Source: Harmothoe impar (lineage: Eukaryota > Annelida > Polychaeta > Phyllodocida > Polynoidae). Taken from it: a stretch of 64,000 nucleotides of DNA. Of this stretch, positions 37,502-50,400 are shown piece after piece; position 1 is the stretch's first letter; each line of letters opens with the position of its first letter. The notes under the pieces were generated by a model. That model saw only the letters and a list, made by a program, of their open reading frames with translations, was not told where the DNA came from and made no database searches. The translations under genes were made by a program, and so were the position numbers. The stretch spans positions 34,304,186 to 34,368,185 of the forward strand of contig OX381709.1 of the NCBI GenBank assembly GCA_947462335.1, given 5' to 3'.

Positions 37502-39200
37502 CTTACCCAATTCGCCATGTAAGCTGATAAGTGCCTTTTTTCCTTTTTTTCTCTGACCCTAATTTCTCGCCCAATCCGCCATGTACGCGGACATGTGCCT
37601 TTAATTTTTTTTTCTCTGACCCTTTTTTCTTGCCCAATCCGCCGTGTACGCGGATATGTGCCATTTTCCTTTTTTTTCTCTGACCTTTTTTTCTTGCCCA
37701 ATATGCCATGAAATAGAACATGTGCCTTTTTCCCTTTTTTTCTCTGACCCTTTTTTCTCGCCCAATCCGCCATGTAAGCGGATATGTGCCCTTTTTTCCT
37801 TTTTTTCTCTGACCCTTTTTTCTCTCCCAATCCTCCATGTACGCGGACATTTGCCTGTTTTCTTTTTTTTTCTCTGACCTTTTTTTGTCACCAAATCTGC
37901 CATGTAGGCGGATATGTCCCTTTTTCCTTTTTTTTCTCTGACCCTTTTTTCTCGCCCAATCCGCCATGTGCGCGGATATATGCTTTTTTTCCTGTTTTCA
38001 TTGACCGTTTTTTCTTGCCCAATCCCCCATGTACGCGGATATAAACCATTTCCCCTTTTTTTCTCTGACCCTTTTTTCTCGCCCAATCTGCCATGTACGC
38101 GGATATGTGCCTTTTTCCTCTTGTTTCTTTGACCCTTTTTTCTCGCCCAATCTGCCATGTAGGAGGATAAGCACCTTTTTCCCTTTTTTTCTCTGACCCT
38201 TTTTTCTTACCCAATTCGCCATGTAAGCTGATAAGTGCCTTTTTTCCTTTTTTTCTCTGACCCTAATTTCTCGCCCAATCCGCCATGTACGCGGACATGT
38301 GCCTTTAATTTTTTTTTCTCTGACCCTTTTTTCTTGCCCAATCCGCCGTGTACGCGGATATGTGCCATTTTCCTTTTTTTTCTCTGACCTTTTTTTCTTG
38401 CCCAATATGCCATGAAATAGAACATGTGCCTTTTTCCCTTTTTTTCTCTGACCCTTTTTTCTCGCCCAATCCGCCATGTAAGCGGATATGTGCCCTTTTT
38501 TCCTTTTTTTCTCTGACCCTTTTTTCTCTCCCGATCCTCCATGTACGCGGACATTTGCCTGTTTTCTTTTTTTTTCTCTGACCTTTTTTTGTCACCAAAT
38601 CTGCCATGTAGGCGGATATGTCCCTTTTTCCTTTTTTTTCTCTGACCCTTTTTTCTCGCCCAATCCGCCATGTGCGCGGATATATGCTTTTTTTCCTGTT
38701 TTCATTGACCGTTTTTTCTTGCCCAATCCCCCATGTACGCGGATATAAACCATTTCCCCTTTTTTTCTCTGACCCTTTTTTCTCGCCCAATCTGCCATGT
38801 ACGCGGATATGTGCCTTTTTCCTCTTGTTTCTTTGACCCTTTTTTCTCGCCAATTCCGCCATGTACGCGGATATGCGCCTTTTCCCCCTTTTTTCCTCTG
38901 ACCCTTTTTTCTCGCCCAATCCGCCATGTAAGCTGATAAGCACCTTTTCCCCTTTTTTTCTCTTACCCTTTTTTCTCGCCAAATCCGCCATGTACGCGGA
39001 CATGTGCCTTTAATTTTTTTTTCTCTGACCCTTTTTTCTTGCCCAATCCGCCTTGTACGCGGATCTTCGCCTTTTTCCTTTTTTTTCTCTGACCCTTTTT
39101 TCTTGCCCAATCTGCCATGAAATAGAACATGTGCCTTTTTCCTTTTTTTCTCTGACCCTCGTTTCTCACCCAATCTGCCATGTACGCGGATATGTGCCTC
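37502..39200 (+). repeat. 1,793-bp dimeric higher-order repeat, copy 2 (diverging at its right end)
   Basis: Repeats copy 1 at an offset of 1,793 bp: short half 37,502-38,205 and long half from 38,206. The diagnostic bases alternate in the same order (CCCAATCC, then CCCGATCC at about 38,527). The long half lacks one monomer (the GGATCAGCACC unit at 37,140) and changes type near 39,120, shortly before the satellite ends at 39,294. Confidence 0.88.
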
Positions 39201-39294
39201 TTTTCCTGTTTTTCAATGACCCTTTTTTCTCTCCAATTCCTCCTTGTACGCGGATAAGCGACTTTTTCTTTTTTTTCCTCTGACCCTTTTTTTC

Positions 39295-40261
39295 TGAATG
39301 ACCTGTATTGCTGATTCTACTGAAAAATATAATCAAGCTGGGGATGGGTACAAAGCAAAGATGGATGGAGCCCAAACTGGTCAGATGTGCTTGTGCTGAG
39401 CACTGTGAACATGAAATTTAAATGGACTAGATTCGGACTGCCAGTATAGTAATCAGGAGAATGAGTGCAGGGGCACTGAGGTCCCTTCTCTCAGTACATG
39501 TCACATATTCTGATACAATCATACTAATTACAGGTACCAATGAGGAAATAAAAAAAAAAGTACTATCTATTTGAGTTTTATTTTGCTTGGTGTTTTGATG
39601 AAGTTTTATTTTAGATTGCAATATTTTAAATGAAAATATGCAAATTAGGTATAAATAGGTCAAAAATAATTAGAATAGACAGGAGAAGCTTGATAACCAT
39701 ACATGGAACATATTTTAAAGCCTAAGTGAAAGTCAGGAAAAGGAGAATAACCTATTTCAAATATACATGTGAATGTTTTCAGATTTTAAATTATATCTAA
39801 TTAGCGTCATTAAAACTCACATGAAAAATTTAAATTTCACCAGGTTCTTATTTCCCCCCAAGATGCTACATCTCAACGTATACATCACCCAAATTTTGTG
39901 ACTTTAAATTGAATTTTAACATGTGACCTAGATTAGGAGCACAAATATGGAAATTATGGTAATGAGTATCATATTGGTCAGAATATGTTAAACTGGTAAT
40001 AGGATGATATCAGGCATGTTTGGGGCTACATGCTACTGTATACATTGATATAATTTGGCAATGATTAGGCTCCTTTAAAGAATTTTGCAAAATGTCAGTC
40101 TATTTTATTTGACCTACTTTGCGCCCCCAAAAATGACATTTAAATCAAAAATCCCAGGTGCCTCCCATCTCAATCTGATAAAGTATCCTATAAAGCATGT
40201 CTGACCCAAATTATATGCCTCTATCACAAAATGAACGATGGTTTTGCTAGAAACCCCACTA
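39295..40261. other. Unique AT-rich island interrupting the satellite
   Basis: The only non-satellite DNA in the window, about 967 bp. The left array stops in a T-run after TGACCC. The right array resumes at ATATGCGCC, in mid-core. The joined flanks would lack about 25 bp of one monomer. No terminal inverted repeats and no clear target-site duplication are visible. Five CpGs were found (near 39,434, 39,805, 39,878, 40,121 and 40,234). There is an internal A-run near 39,549-39,559 but no 3' poly(A) end. The longest frame, on the - strand at 39,427-39,663 (78 codons), has no recognisable domain. It may be a fragment of an interspersed repeat or trapped non-satellite DNA. I do not recognise it. 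Confidence 0.9.
39638..39657 (+). promoter_or_regulatory. Octamer-like and TATA-like pair inside the unique island
   Basis: ATGCAAAT at 39,638-39,645 (the exact octamer bound by POU/Oct factors), and four bases later TATAAATA at 39,650-39,657. Both are on the + strand in AT-rich DNA, where such matches arise easily by chance. No transcript or initiator can be shown. Confidence 0.2.
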
Positions 40262-40288
40262 ATATGCGCCTTTTTCCCTTTTCTTCTC

Positions 40289-40333
40289 TGACCCTTTTTT
40301 CTCGCGGATATGTGCCTTTTTCTTTTTTTTCTC
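40289..40333 (+). repeat. Deleted 45-bp monomer next to the unique island
   Basis: CTCG joins directly to CGGATATG at 40,301-40,310. Eighteen bases of the usual core are missing (from CCCAAT through TACG). The two ends share CG, consistent with a small deletion at microhomology. It is the first complete monomer after the island. Confidence 0.85.
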
Positions 40334-43109
40334 TGACCCTTTTTTCTTGCCCAATTCGCCATGTATGAGAACATGTGCCTTTTTTCCTTTTTTTCTCTGA
40401 CCCTTCTTTCTCACCCAATCCGCCATGTACGCAAATATGTGCCTTTTTTCCTTCTTTCCTCTGACCATCTTTTCTCGCCCAATTTGCCATATACGCAGAT
40501 ATGCACCTTTTTCCCTTTTTTTCCTCTGACCCTTTTTTCTCGCCCAATCCTCCATGTACACGGACATGTGCCGTTTTTCATTTTTTTTCTCGGACCCTTT
40601 TTTCTCGCCCAATCTGCCATGTAGGCGGATATGTGCCTTTTTCCTTGTTTTCTCTGACCCTTTTTTCTCGCCCAATCCACCATGTACGCGGATATGTGCC
40701 TTTTTTCCTTTTTTTCTTTGACCCTTTTTTTGCCCGATCCACCATATACTCCGACATGTGCCTGTTTTCTTATTTTTTCTCTGACCCTTTTTTCTTGCGC
40801 AATTCGCAATGTATGAGAATATCTGCCTTTTTTCCTTTTTTTCTCTGACCCTCTTTTCTCACCCAATCCGCCATGTATGCAAATATGTGCCTTTTTTCCT
40901 TCTTTTCTCTGACCCTCTTTTCTAGCCCAATTTGCCTTATACGCAGATATGCAACTTTTTCTCTTTTGTCCTCTGAGCCTTTTTTCTCGCCCAATCCTCC
41001 ATGTACGCGGATATGCACCTTTTTCCCTTTATTTCTCTGACCCTTTTTTCTCGCCCAATCCGCCATGTACGCGGATATGTGCCTTTTTTCCTTTTTTTCG
41101 CTGGCCCTTTTTTTTGCCCAATCCGCCATGTACGCGGATATGTGCCCTTTTCCTTTTCTTTCTCTGACCCTTTTTTTCACACCCGATCCACCATGTACGC
41201 GGATATGCGCCTTTCTCCCTTTTTTTTCTGACCTTTTTTCTCGGCCAATCCGCCATGTACGCTGATATGTTCCTTTTTCTTTTTTTTCCCTGACCCTTTT
41301 TTCTCGCCTAATCCGCAATGTACCCGGAGATGTGCCTTTTTTCCTGTTTTTCTCTGGCCCTTTTTTTTGTTTAATCCGCCATGTACACGGATGTGTGCCT
41401 TTTTTCTTTTTTTCTCTGACCCTTTTTTCTTGCCCGATCCGCCATGTATGCGGATATGTGCCCTTTTCCCTTTCTGTCTGTGACCCTTTTTTCTCGCCCG
41501 ATCCACCATATACGCGGATATGCACCTTTTTCCCTTTTTTTACCTCTGACCCTTTTTTCTCGCCCGATCCATCATATATGCACCTTTTTCCCTTTTTTCC
41601 TCTGACCCTTTTTTCTTGCCCAATCCGCCATGTGCGCGGATATGTGCCTATTTCTTTTCTTTCTCAGACCATTTTTTCTCGCCCAATCTGCTTATGGACG
41701 CGGATATGTGCCTTTTTCCTTATCTTTCTCTGACCTTTTTTTCTCGCCAATTCTGCCATGTAGGTGGATATGCGCCCTTTCTTTTTTTCCCTCTGACCCT
41801 TTTTTCTTGCCCAATCTGCCATGAAATAGAACATGTGCCTTTTTTCCTTTTTTTCTCTGACCCTTTTTTTTCGCCCAATCCTCCTTGTACGCGGACATGT
41901 GCCTTTTTTCTTTTTTCTTCTCTGACCCTTTTATCTCGCCCTATCCACCATATACGCGGATATGCGCCTTTTTCCCTTTTTTCCTCTGACCCTTTTTTCT
42001 GGCCCAATCCGCCATGTACGCCGTTATTCACCTTTTCCCCTTTTTATCTCTGACCCTTTTTTCTAGCCCAATCCGCCATGTACGCGGATATGTGCCTTTT
42101 TTCCTTTTCTTCTCTGACCCTTTTTTCTTGCCCGATCCACGATATATGCAGATATGTGCCTTTTTCTTTTTTTTCTCTGACCCTTTTTTCTCGCCAATTC
42201 CGCCATTATTCCGCCAATTCCACCATGCGGATATGGGCCGTTTTCCCTTTTTTTCTCTGACCCTTTTTTCTTGCCCAATCCACGATATATGCAGATATGT
42301 GCCTTTTTCTTTTTTTTCTCTGACCCTTTTTTTTTTCCCAATTCCCCATGTACGCAAATATGTGCCTTTTTTCCTTCTTTTCTCTAACCCTCTTTTCCCG
42401 CCCAATTTGCCTTACACGCAGATATGCACATTTTTCTTTATTTTCCTCTGACCCTTTTTTCTCGCCCAATCCTCCATGTACGCGGATAACTGCACCTTTT
42501 TCCCTTCATTTCTCTGACCCTTTTTTTCTCGCCCAATCCGCCATGTAAGCGGATATGTGCCTTTTTTCCTTTTTTTCTCTGACCCTTTTTTCTCGCCCAA
42601 TTCTCCATGTACGCGGACATTTGCCTTTTTCTTTTTTTTTCTCTGACCCTTTTTTTTCACCCAATCTGCCATGTAGGCGGATATGTCCCTTTTTCCTTTT
42701 TTTCTCTGACCCTTTTTTCTCGCCAATTCCGCCATATACGCGGAAATGCACCTTTTTCTTTTTTTTCCTCTGACCCTTTTTTCTTGCCCAATCCGCCATG
42801 AACGAGAACATGTGCGTTTTTTCCTTTTTTTCCCTGACCCTTTTTTCTCACCCAATCCGCCATATACGCTGATATGCACCTTTAATCCTTTTTTTCTCTG
42901 ACCCTTTTTTCTCGCCCGATCCGCCATGTACGCGGATATGCGCCTTTTTCCCTCTTTTTCTCTGACCCTTTTTTCTCACCCTATCCACCATATACGCGGA
43001 TATGCGCCTTTTTCCCTTTTTTCCTCTGACCCATTTTTCTCGCCCAATCCGCCATGTACACAGACATTCAACTTTTCCCCTTTTTTTTTCTGACCCTTTT
43101 TTCTAGCCC
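40334..43109 (+). repeat. Mosaic satellite segment right of the island
   Basis: About 43 monomers. The first part is irregular (GTATGAGAACATG, GTATGAGAATATC and TATACTCCGACATG variants). From about 42,060 to 43,030 it is a partial copy of the unit order at 44,460-45,360 (offset about 2,399 bp) and 48,745-49,690, including the CCACGATATATGCAGATATG and GGATAACTGCACC units. No gene seen. Confidence 0.85.
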
Positions 43110-46100
43110 AATCCGCCATGTACGCGGATATGTGCCTTTTTTCCTCTTTTTCTCTGACCCTTTTTTCTGGCCAATTCCGCCATTATTCCGCCAATTCCGC
43201 CATGCGGATATGTGCCCTTTTCCCTTTTTTCCTTTGACCCTTTTTTTACACCCGATCGACCGTGTACGCGGATATGCCCCTCTTTCCCTTTTTTTTTCTG
43301 ACCCTTTTTTCTCGGCCAATCCACCATGTACGCGGATATGTGCCTTTTTCTTTTTCTTTCTCAGACCCTTTTTTCGCGCCCAATCAGCCATGTACGCGGA
43401 TATGTGCCTTTTTCCTTTTTTTTACTCTGACCCTTTTTTCTTGCCAAATCTGCCATGAAATAGAACATGTGCCTTTTTTCCTTTTTTTCTCTGACCCTTT
43501 TTTTTCGCCCAATCCTCCAAGTACGCGGACGTGTGCCTTTTTTCTTTTATTTTCTCTGACCCTTTTTTCTCGCCAAATCTGCCATGTAGATGTATATGTC
43601 CATTTTTCCTTTTTTTCTCTGGCCCTTTTTTTTGCCCAATCCGCCTGATACAAGGATGTGTGCCTTTTTTCTTTTTTTCTGTGACCCCTTTTTCTCGCCT
43701 GATCCGCCATGTATGCGGATATGTGCCCTTTTCCCTTTCTGTCTGTGACCCTTTTTTCTCGCCCGATCCACCATATAAGCGGATATGCACCTTTTTCCCT
43801 TTTTTCCTCTGACCCTTTTTTCTCGCCCGATCCACCATATATGCGGATATTTGCCTTTTTCCCTTTTTCCCTCTGACCCTTTTTTCTTGTCCAATCCGCC
43901 ATGTACGCGGATATGTGCCTTTTTCTTTTTCTTTCTCAGACCCTTTTTTCTCGCCCAATCCGCCATGTAAGCGGATATTTGCCTTTTTCCTTTTATTTCT
44001 CTGACCCTTTTTTCTCGCCAATTCCGCCATGTAGGTGGATATGCACCCTTTTTTTTTTTTCCCTCTAACCCTTTTTTCTTGCCCAATCTGCCATGAAATA
44101 GAACATGTGCCTTTTTTCCTTTTTTTCTCTTACCCTTTTTTTTCGCCCAATCCTCCATGTACGCGGACATGTGCCTTTTTTCTTTTTTTTCCTCTGACCC
44201 TTTTTTCTCGCCCAATGCGCCATTTACGCGGACATTCACCTTTTCCCCTTTTTTTCTCTGACCCTTTTTTCTCGCCCAATCTGCCATGTAGGCTTATGTG
44301 TCCATTTTTTCTTTTCTTCTCTGACCCTTTTTTCTCGCCCTATCCACCATATACGGGGATATGCGCCTTTTTCCCTTTTTTCCTCTGACCCTTTTTTCTC
44401 GCCCAATCCGCCATGTACGCCGATATTCTTCTTTTCCCCTTTTTATCTCTGACCCTTTTTTCTAGCCCAATCCGCCATGTACGCGGATATGTGCCATTTT
44501 TCCTTTTTTTCTCTGACCCTTTTTTCTTGCCCGATCCACGATATATGCAGATATGTGCCTTTTTCTTTTTTTTCTCTGACCCTTTTTTCTCGCCAATTCC
44601 GCCATTATTCCGCCAATTCCGCCGTGGGGATATGTGCCGTTTTCCCTTTTTTTCTCTGACCCTTTTTTCTTGCCCAATCCACGATATATGCAGATATGTG
44701 CATTTTTCTTTTTTTTTGTCTGACCCTTTTTTTTTGCCCAATTTGCCATGTACGAAATATGTGCCTTTTTTCCTTCTTTTCTCTAACCCTCTTTTCCCGC
44801 CCAATTTGCCTTACACGCAGATATGCACATTTTTCTATTTCTTCCTCTGACCCTTTTTTCTCGCCCAATCCTCCATGTACGCGGATAACTGCACCTTTTT
44901 CCCTTCATTTCTCTGACCCTTTTTTCTCGCCCAATCCGCCATGTAAGCGGATATGTGCCTTTTTTCCTTTTTTTCTCTGACCCTTTTTTCTCGCCCAATT
45001 CTCCATGTACGCGGACATTTGCCTTTTTTCTTTTTTTTTCTCTGACCCTTTTTTTTCACCCAATCTGCCATGTAGGCGACTATGTCCCTTTTTCCTTTTT
45101 TTCTCTGACCCTTTTTTCTCGCCAATTCCGCCATATACGCGGATATGCACCTTTTTCTTTTTTTTCCTCTGACCCTTTTTTCTCACCCAATCCGCCATAT
45201 ACGCTGATATGCACCTTTAATCCTTTTTTTCTCTGACCCTTTTTTCTCGCCCGATCCGCCATGTACGCGGATATGCGCCTTTTTCCCTCTTTTTCTCTGA
45301 CCCTTTTTTCTCGCCCTATCCACCATATACGCGGATATGCTCCTTTTTCCCTTTTTTCCTCTGACCCTTTTTTCTCGCCCAATCCGCCATGTACGCGGAC
45401 ATTCACCTTTTCCCCTTTTTTTTTCAGACCCTTTTTTCAAGCCCAATCCGCGATGTACGCGGATATGTGCCTTTTTTCCTCTTTTTCTCTGACCCTTTTT
45501 TCTTGCCAATTCCGCCATTATTCCCCCAATTCCGCCATGCGGATATGTGCCCTTTTCCCTTTTTTCCTCTGACCCTTTTTTCACACCCGATCCACCGTGT
45601 ACGCGGATATGCCCCTCTTTCCCTTTTTGTTTCTGACCCTTTTTTCTCGGCCAATCCGCCATGTACGCGGATATGTGCCTTTTTCTTTTTCTTTCTCAGA
45701 CCCTTTTTTCGCGCCCAATCAGCCATGTACGCGGATATGTGCCTTCTTCCTTTTCTTTCTCTCACCCTTTTTTCTCGCCAATTCCTCCATGTAGGTGGAT
45801 ATGCGCCCTTTCTTTTTTTTCCCTCTGACCCTTTTGTCTTGCCAAATCTGCCATGAAATAGAACATGTGCCTTTTTTCCTTTTTTTCTCTGACCCTTTTT
45901 TTTCGCCCAATCCTCCAAGTACGCGGACGTGTGCCTTTTTTCTTTTTTTTTCTCTGACCCTTTTTTCTCGCCAAATCTGCCATGTAAATGTATATGTCCA
46001 TTTTTCATTTTTTTCTCTGGCCCTTTTTTTTGCCCAATCCGCCTGTTACAAGGATGTGTGCCTTTTTTCTTTTTTTCTGTGACCCCTTTTTCTCGCCTGA

Positions 46101-47460
46101 TCCGCCATGTATGCGGATATGTGCCCTTTTCCCTTTCTGTCTGTGACCCTTTTTTCTCGCCAGATCCACCATATAAGCGGATATGCACCTTTTTCCCTTT
46201 TTTCCTCTGACCCTTTTTTCTCGCCCGATCCACCATATATGCGGATATTTGCCTTTTTCCCTTTTTCCCTCTGACCCTTTTTTCTTGTCCAATCCCCCAT
46301 GTACGCGGATATGTGCCTTTTTCTTTTTCTTTCTCAGACCCTTTTTTCGCGCCCAATCCGCCATGTACGCGGATATTTTCCTTTTTCCTTTTCTTTCTCT
46401 GACCCTTTTTTCTCGCCAATTCCGCCATGTAGGTGGATATGCACCCTTTCTTTTTTTTCCCTCTGACCCTTTTTTCTTTCCCAATCTGCCATGAAATAGA
46501 ACATGTGCCTTTTTTCCTTTTTTTCTCTTACCCTTTTTTTTCGCCCAATCCTCCATGTACACGGACATGTGCCTTTTTTCTTTTTTTTTCTCTGACCCTT
46601 TTTTCTCGCCCAATCTGCCATGTAAGCGTATATGTCGATTTTTCCTTTTCTTCTCTGACCCTTTTTTCTCCTCCCTATCCACCATATACGCGGATATGCG
46701 CCTTTTTCCCTTTTTTCCTCTGACCCTTTTTTCTCGCCCAATCCGCCATTTACGCGGACATTCACCTTTTCCCCTTTTTTTCTCTGACCCTTTTTTCTAG
46801 GCCAATCCGCCATGTACGCGGATATGTGCCTTTTTTCCTCTTTTTCTCTGACCCTTTTTTCTGGCCAATTCCGCCATTATTCCGCCAATTCCGCCATGCG
46901 GATATGAGCCCTTTTCCTTTTTTTCCTCGGACCCTTTTTTCACACCCGATCCACCGTGTACGCGGATATGCGCCTCTTTCCCTTTTTTTTTCTGACCCTT
47001 TTTTCTCGGCCAATCCGCCATGTACGCGGATATGTGCCTTTTTCTTTTTCTTTCTCAGACCCTTTTTTCTCGCCCAATCAGCCATGTACGCGGATATGTG
47101 CCTTTTTCCTTTTCTTTCTCTCACCCTTTTTTCTCGCCAATTCCGCCATGTAGGTGGATATGCGCCCTTTCTTTTTTTTCCCTCTGACCCTTTTGTCTTG
47201 CCCAATCTGCCATGAAAGTGGATATGTGCCTTTTTTCCTTTTTTTCTCTGACCCTTATTTTTGCCCAATCCTCCAAGTACGCGGACATGTGCCTTTTTTC
47301 TTTTTTTTTCTCAGACCCTTTTTTCTCCCCAAATCTGCCATGTAAGCGTATATGTCCATTTTTCCTTTCCTTCTCTGACCCTTTTTTCTCGCCCTATCCA
47401 CCATATACGCGGATATGCGCCTTTTCCCCTTTTTTTCTCTGACCCTTTTTTCTAGCCCAA
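43110..47460 (+). repeat. ~4.3-kb higher-order block B, copy 1
   Basis: About 68 monomers repeated in direct tandem. The offset to copy 2 is 4,349 bp at 43.3-43.9 kb, about 4,286 bp at 44.4-44.7 kb and 4,334 bp from 45.4 kb on, so single monomers were lost or gained after duplication. Markers are the CCATTATTCCGCC sub-repeat near 43,177, 44,597, 45,511 and 46,870, the ACACCCGATCCACCGTG unit and the TACAAGGATGTGTG unit. Confidence 0.88.
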
Positions 47461-50400
47461 TCTGCCATGTACTAGGATATGTGACTTTTTTCCTCTTTTT
47501 CTCTGACCCTTTTTTCTGGCCAATTCCGCCATTATTCCGCCAATTCCGCCATGCGGATATGTGCCCTTTTCCCTTTTTTCCTTTGACCCTTTTTTTACAC
47601 CCGATCCACCGTGTACGCGGATATGCCCCTCTTTCCCTTTTTTTTTCTGACCCTTTTTTCTCGGCCAATCCGCCATGTACGCGGATATGTGCCTTTTTCT
47701 TTTTCTTTCTCAGACCCTTTTTTCGCGCCCAATCAGCCATGTACGCGGATATGTGCCTTTTTCCTTTTTTTTACTCTGACCCTTTTTTCTTGCCAAATCT
47801 GCCATGAAATAGAACATGTGCCTTTTTTCCTTTTTTTCTCTGACCCTTTTTTTTCGCCCAATCCTCCAAGTACGCGGACGTGTGCCTTTTTTCTTTTTTT
47901 TTCTCTGACCCTTTTTTCTCGCCAAATCTGCCATGTAGATGTATATGTCCATTTTTCCTTTTTTTCTCTGGCCCTTTTTTTTGCCCAATCCGCCTGATAC
48001 AAGGATGTGTGCCTTTTTTCTTTTTTTCTGTGACCCCTTTTTCTCGCCTGATCCGCCATGTATGCGGATATGTGCCCTTTTCCCTTTCTGTCTGTGACCC
48101 TTTTTTCTCGCCCGATCCACCATATAAGCGGATATGCACCTTTTTCCCTTTTTTCCTCTGACCCTTTTTTCTCGCCCGATCCACCATATATGCGGATATT
48201 TGCCTTTTTCCCTTTTTCCCTCTGACCCTTTTTTTTTGTCCAATCCGCCATGTACGCGGATATGTGCCTTTTTCTTTTTCTTTCTCAGACCCTTTTTTCT
48301 CGCCAATTCCGCCATGTAGGTGGATATGCACCCTTTTTTTTTTTTCCCCTCTAACCCTTTTTTCTTGCCCAATCTGCCATGAAATAGAACATGTGCCTTT
48401 TTTCCTTTTTTTCTCTTACCCTTTTTTTTCGCCCAATCCTCCATGTACGCGGACATGTGCCTTTTTTCTTTTTTTTCCTCTGACCCTTTTTTCTCGCCCA
48501 ATGCGCCATTTACGCGGACATTCACCTTTTCCCCTTTTTTTCTCTGACCCTTTTTTCTCGCCCAATCTGCCATGTAGGCGTATATGTCCATTTTTTCTTT
48601 TCTTCTCTGACCCTTTTTTCTCGCCCTATCCACCATATACGGGGATATGCGCCTTTTTCCCTTTTTTCCTCTGACCCTTTTTTCTCGCCCAATCCGCCAT
48701 GTACGCCGATATTCTTCTTTTCCCCTTTTTATCTCTGACCCTTTTTTCTAGCCCAATCCGCCATGTACGCGGATATGTGCCATTTTTCGTTTTTTTCTCT
48801 GACCCTTTTTTCTTGCCCGATCCACGATATATGCAGATATGTGCCTTTTTCTTTTTTTTCTCTGACCCTTTTTTCTCGCCAATTCCGCCATTATTCCGCC
48901 AATTCCGCCATGGGGATATGTGCCGTTTTCCCTTTTTTTTCTGACCCTTTTTTCTTGCCCAATCCACGATATATGCAGATATGTGCATTTTTCTTTTTTT
49001 TTGTCTGACCCTTTTTTTTTGCCCAATTCGCCATGTACGAAATATGTGCCTTTTTTCCTTCTTTTCTCTAACCCTCTTTTCCCGCCCAATTTGCCTTACA
49101 CGCAGATATGCACATTTTTCTATTTCTTCCTCTGACCCTTTTTTCTCGCCCAATCCTCCATGTACGCGGATAACTGCACCTTTTTCCCTTCATTTCTCTG
49201 ACCCTTTGTTCTCGCCCAATCCGCCATGTAAGCGGATATGTGCCTTTTTTCCTTTTTTTCTCGCCCAATTCTCCATGTACGCGGACATTTGCCTTTTTTC
49301 TTTTTTTTTCTCTGACCCTTTTTTTTCACCCAATCTGCCATGTAGGCGGATATGTCCCTTTTTCCTTTTTTTCTCTGACCCTTTTTTCTCGCCAATTCCG
49401 CCATATACGCGGATATGCACCTTTTTCTTTTTTTTCCTCTGACCCTTTTTTCTTGCCCAATCCGCCATGAACGAGAACATGTGCGTTTTTTCCTTTTTTT
49501 CCCTGACCCTTTTTTCTCACCCAATCCGCCATATACGCTGATATGCACCTTTAATCCTTTTTTTCTCTGACCCTTTTTTCTCGCCCGATCCGCCATGTAC
49601 GCGGATATGCGCCTTTTTCCCTCTTTTTCTCTGACCCTTTTTTCTCGCCCTATCCACCATATACGCGGATATGCGCCTTTTTCCCTTTTTTCCTCTGACC
49701 CTTTTTTCTAGCCCAATCCGCCATGTACGCGGACATTCACCTTTTCCCCTTTTTTTTTCAGACCCTTTTTTCTAGCCCAATCCGCGATGTACGCGGATAT
49801 GTGCCTTTTTTCCTCTTTTTCTCTGACCCTTTTTTCTTGCCAATTCCGCCATTATTCCCCCAATTCCGCCATGCGGATATGTGCCCTTTTCCCTTTTTTC
49901 CTCTGACCCTTTTTTCACACCCGATCCACCGTGTATGCGGATATGCCCCTCTTTCCCTTTTTTTTTCTGACCCTTTTTTCTCGGCCAATCCGCCATGTAC
50001 GCGGATATGTGCCTTTTTCTTTTTCTTTCTCAGACCCTTTTTTCGTGCCCAATCAGCCATGTACGCGGATATGTGCCTTTTTCCTTTTCTTTCTCTCACC
50101 CTTTTTTCTCGCCAATTCCTCCATGTAGGTGGATATGCGCCCTTTCTTTTTTTTCCCTCTGACCCTTTTGTCTTGCCAAATCTGCCATGAAATAGAACAT
50201 GTGCCTTTTTTCCTTTTTTTCTCTGACCCTTTTTTTTCGCCCAATCCTCCAAGTACGGGGACGTGTGCCTTTTTTCTTTTTTTTTCTCTGACCCTTTTTT
50301 CTCGCCAAATCTGCCATGTAAATGTATATGTCCATTTTTCATTTTTTTCTCTGGCCCTTTGTTTTGCCCAATCTGCCTGTTACAAGGATGTGTGCCTTTT

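Larger units (their letters stand above)
1..39294 (+). repeat. Left arm of ~64-bp satellite array
   Basis: Head-to-tail monomers of about 63-66 bp fill this whole stretch with no non-repeat interruption. All units share one orientation: TGACCC, T-run, CTCGCCCAAT, CCGCCATGTACGCGGATATG, TGCC, then a pyrimidine tract. The core from CCCAAT to GGATATG varies mostly by substitution. The T-rich linker varies mostly in T-run length, which gives the length spread. The + strand is strongly pyrimidine-rich. Dividing length by 64 gives roughly 610 units. No gene, RNA gene or transposon was seen within it. Confidence 0.97.

Noticed and set aside
39427..39663. 78-codon - strand open frame in the unique island with a hydrophobic C-terminal half
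   Set aside because: No recognisable domain, AT-rich low-complexity N-terminal part, and of a length expected by chance in about 1 kb of sequence.
39295..40261. Island as a retrotransposon or SINE insertion
   Set aside because: No poly(A) end, no A/B box pair that I could recognise, no reverse-transcriptase frame and no target-site duplication. The A-run at 39,549-39,559 is internal.
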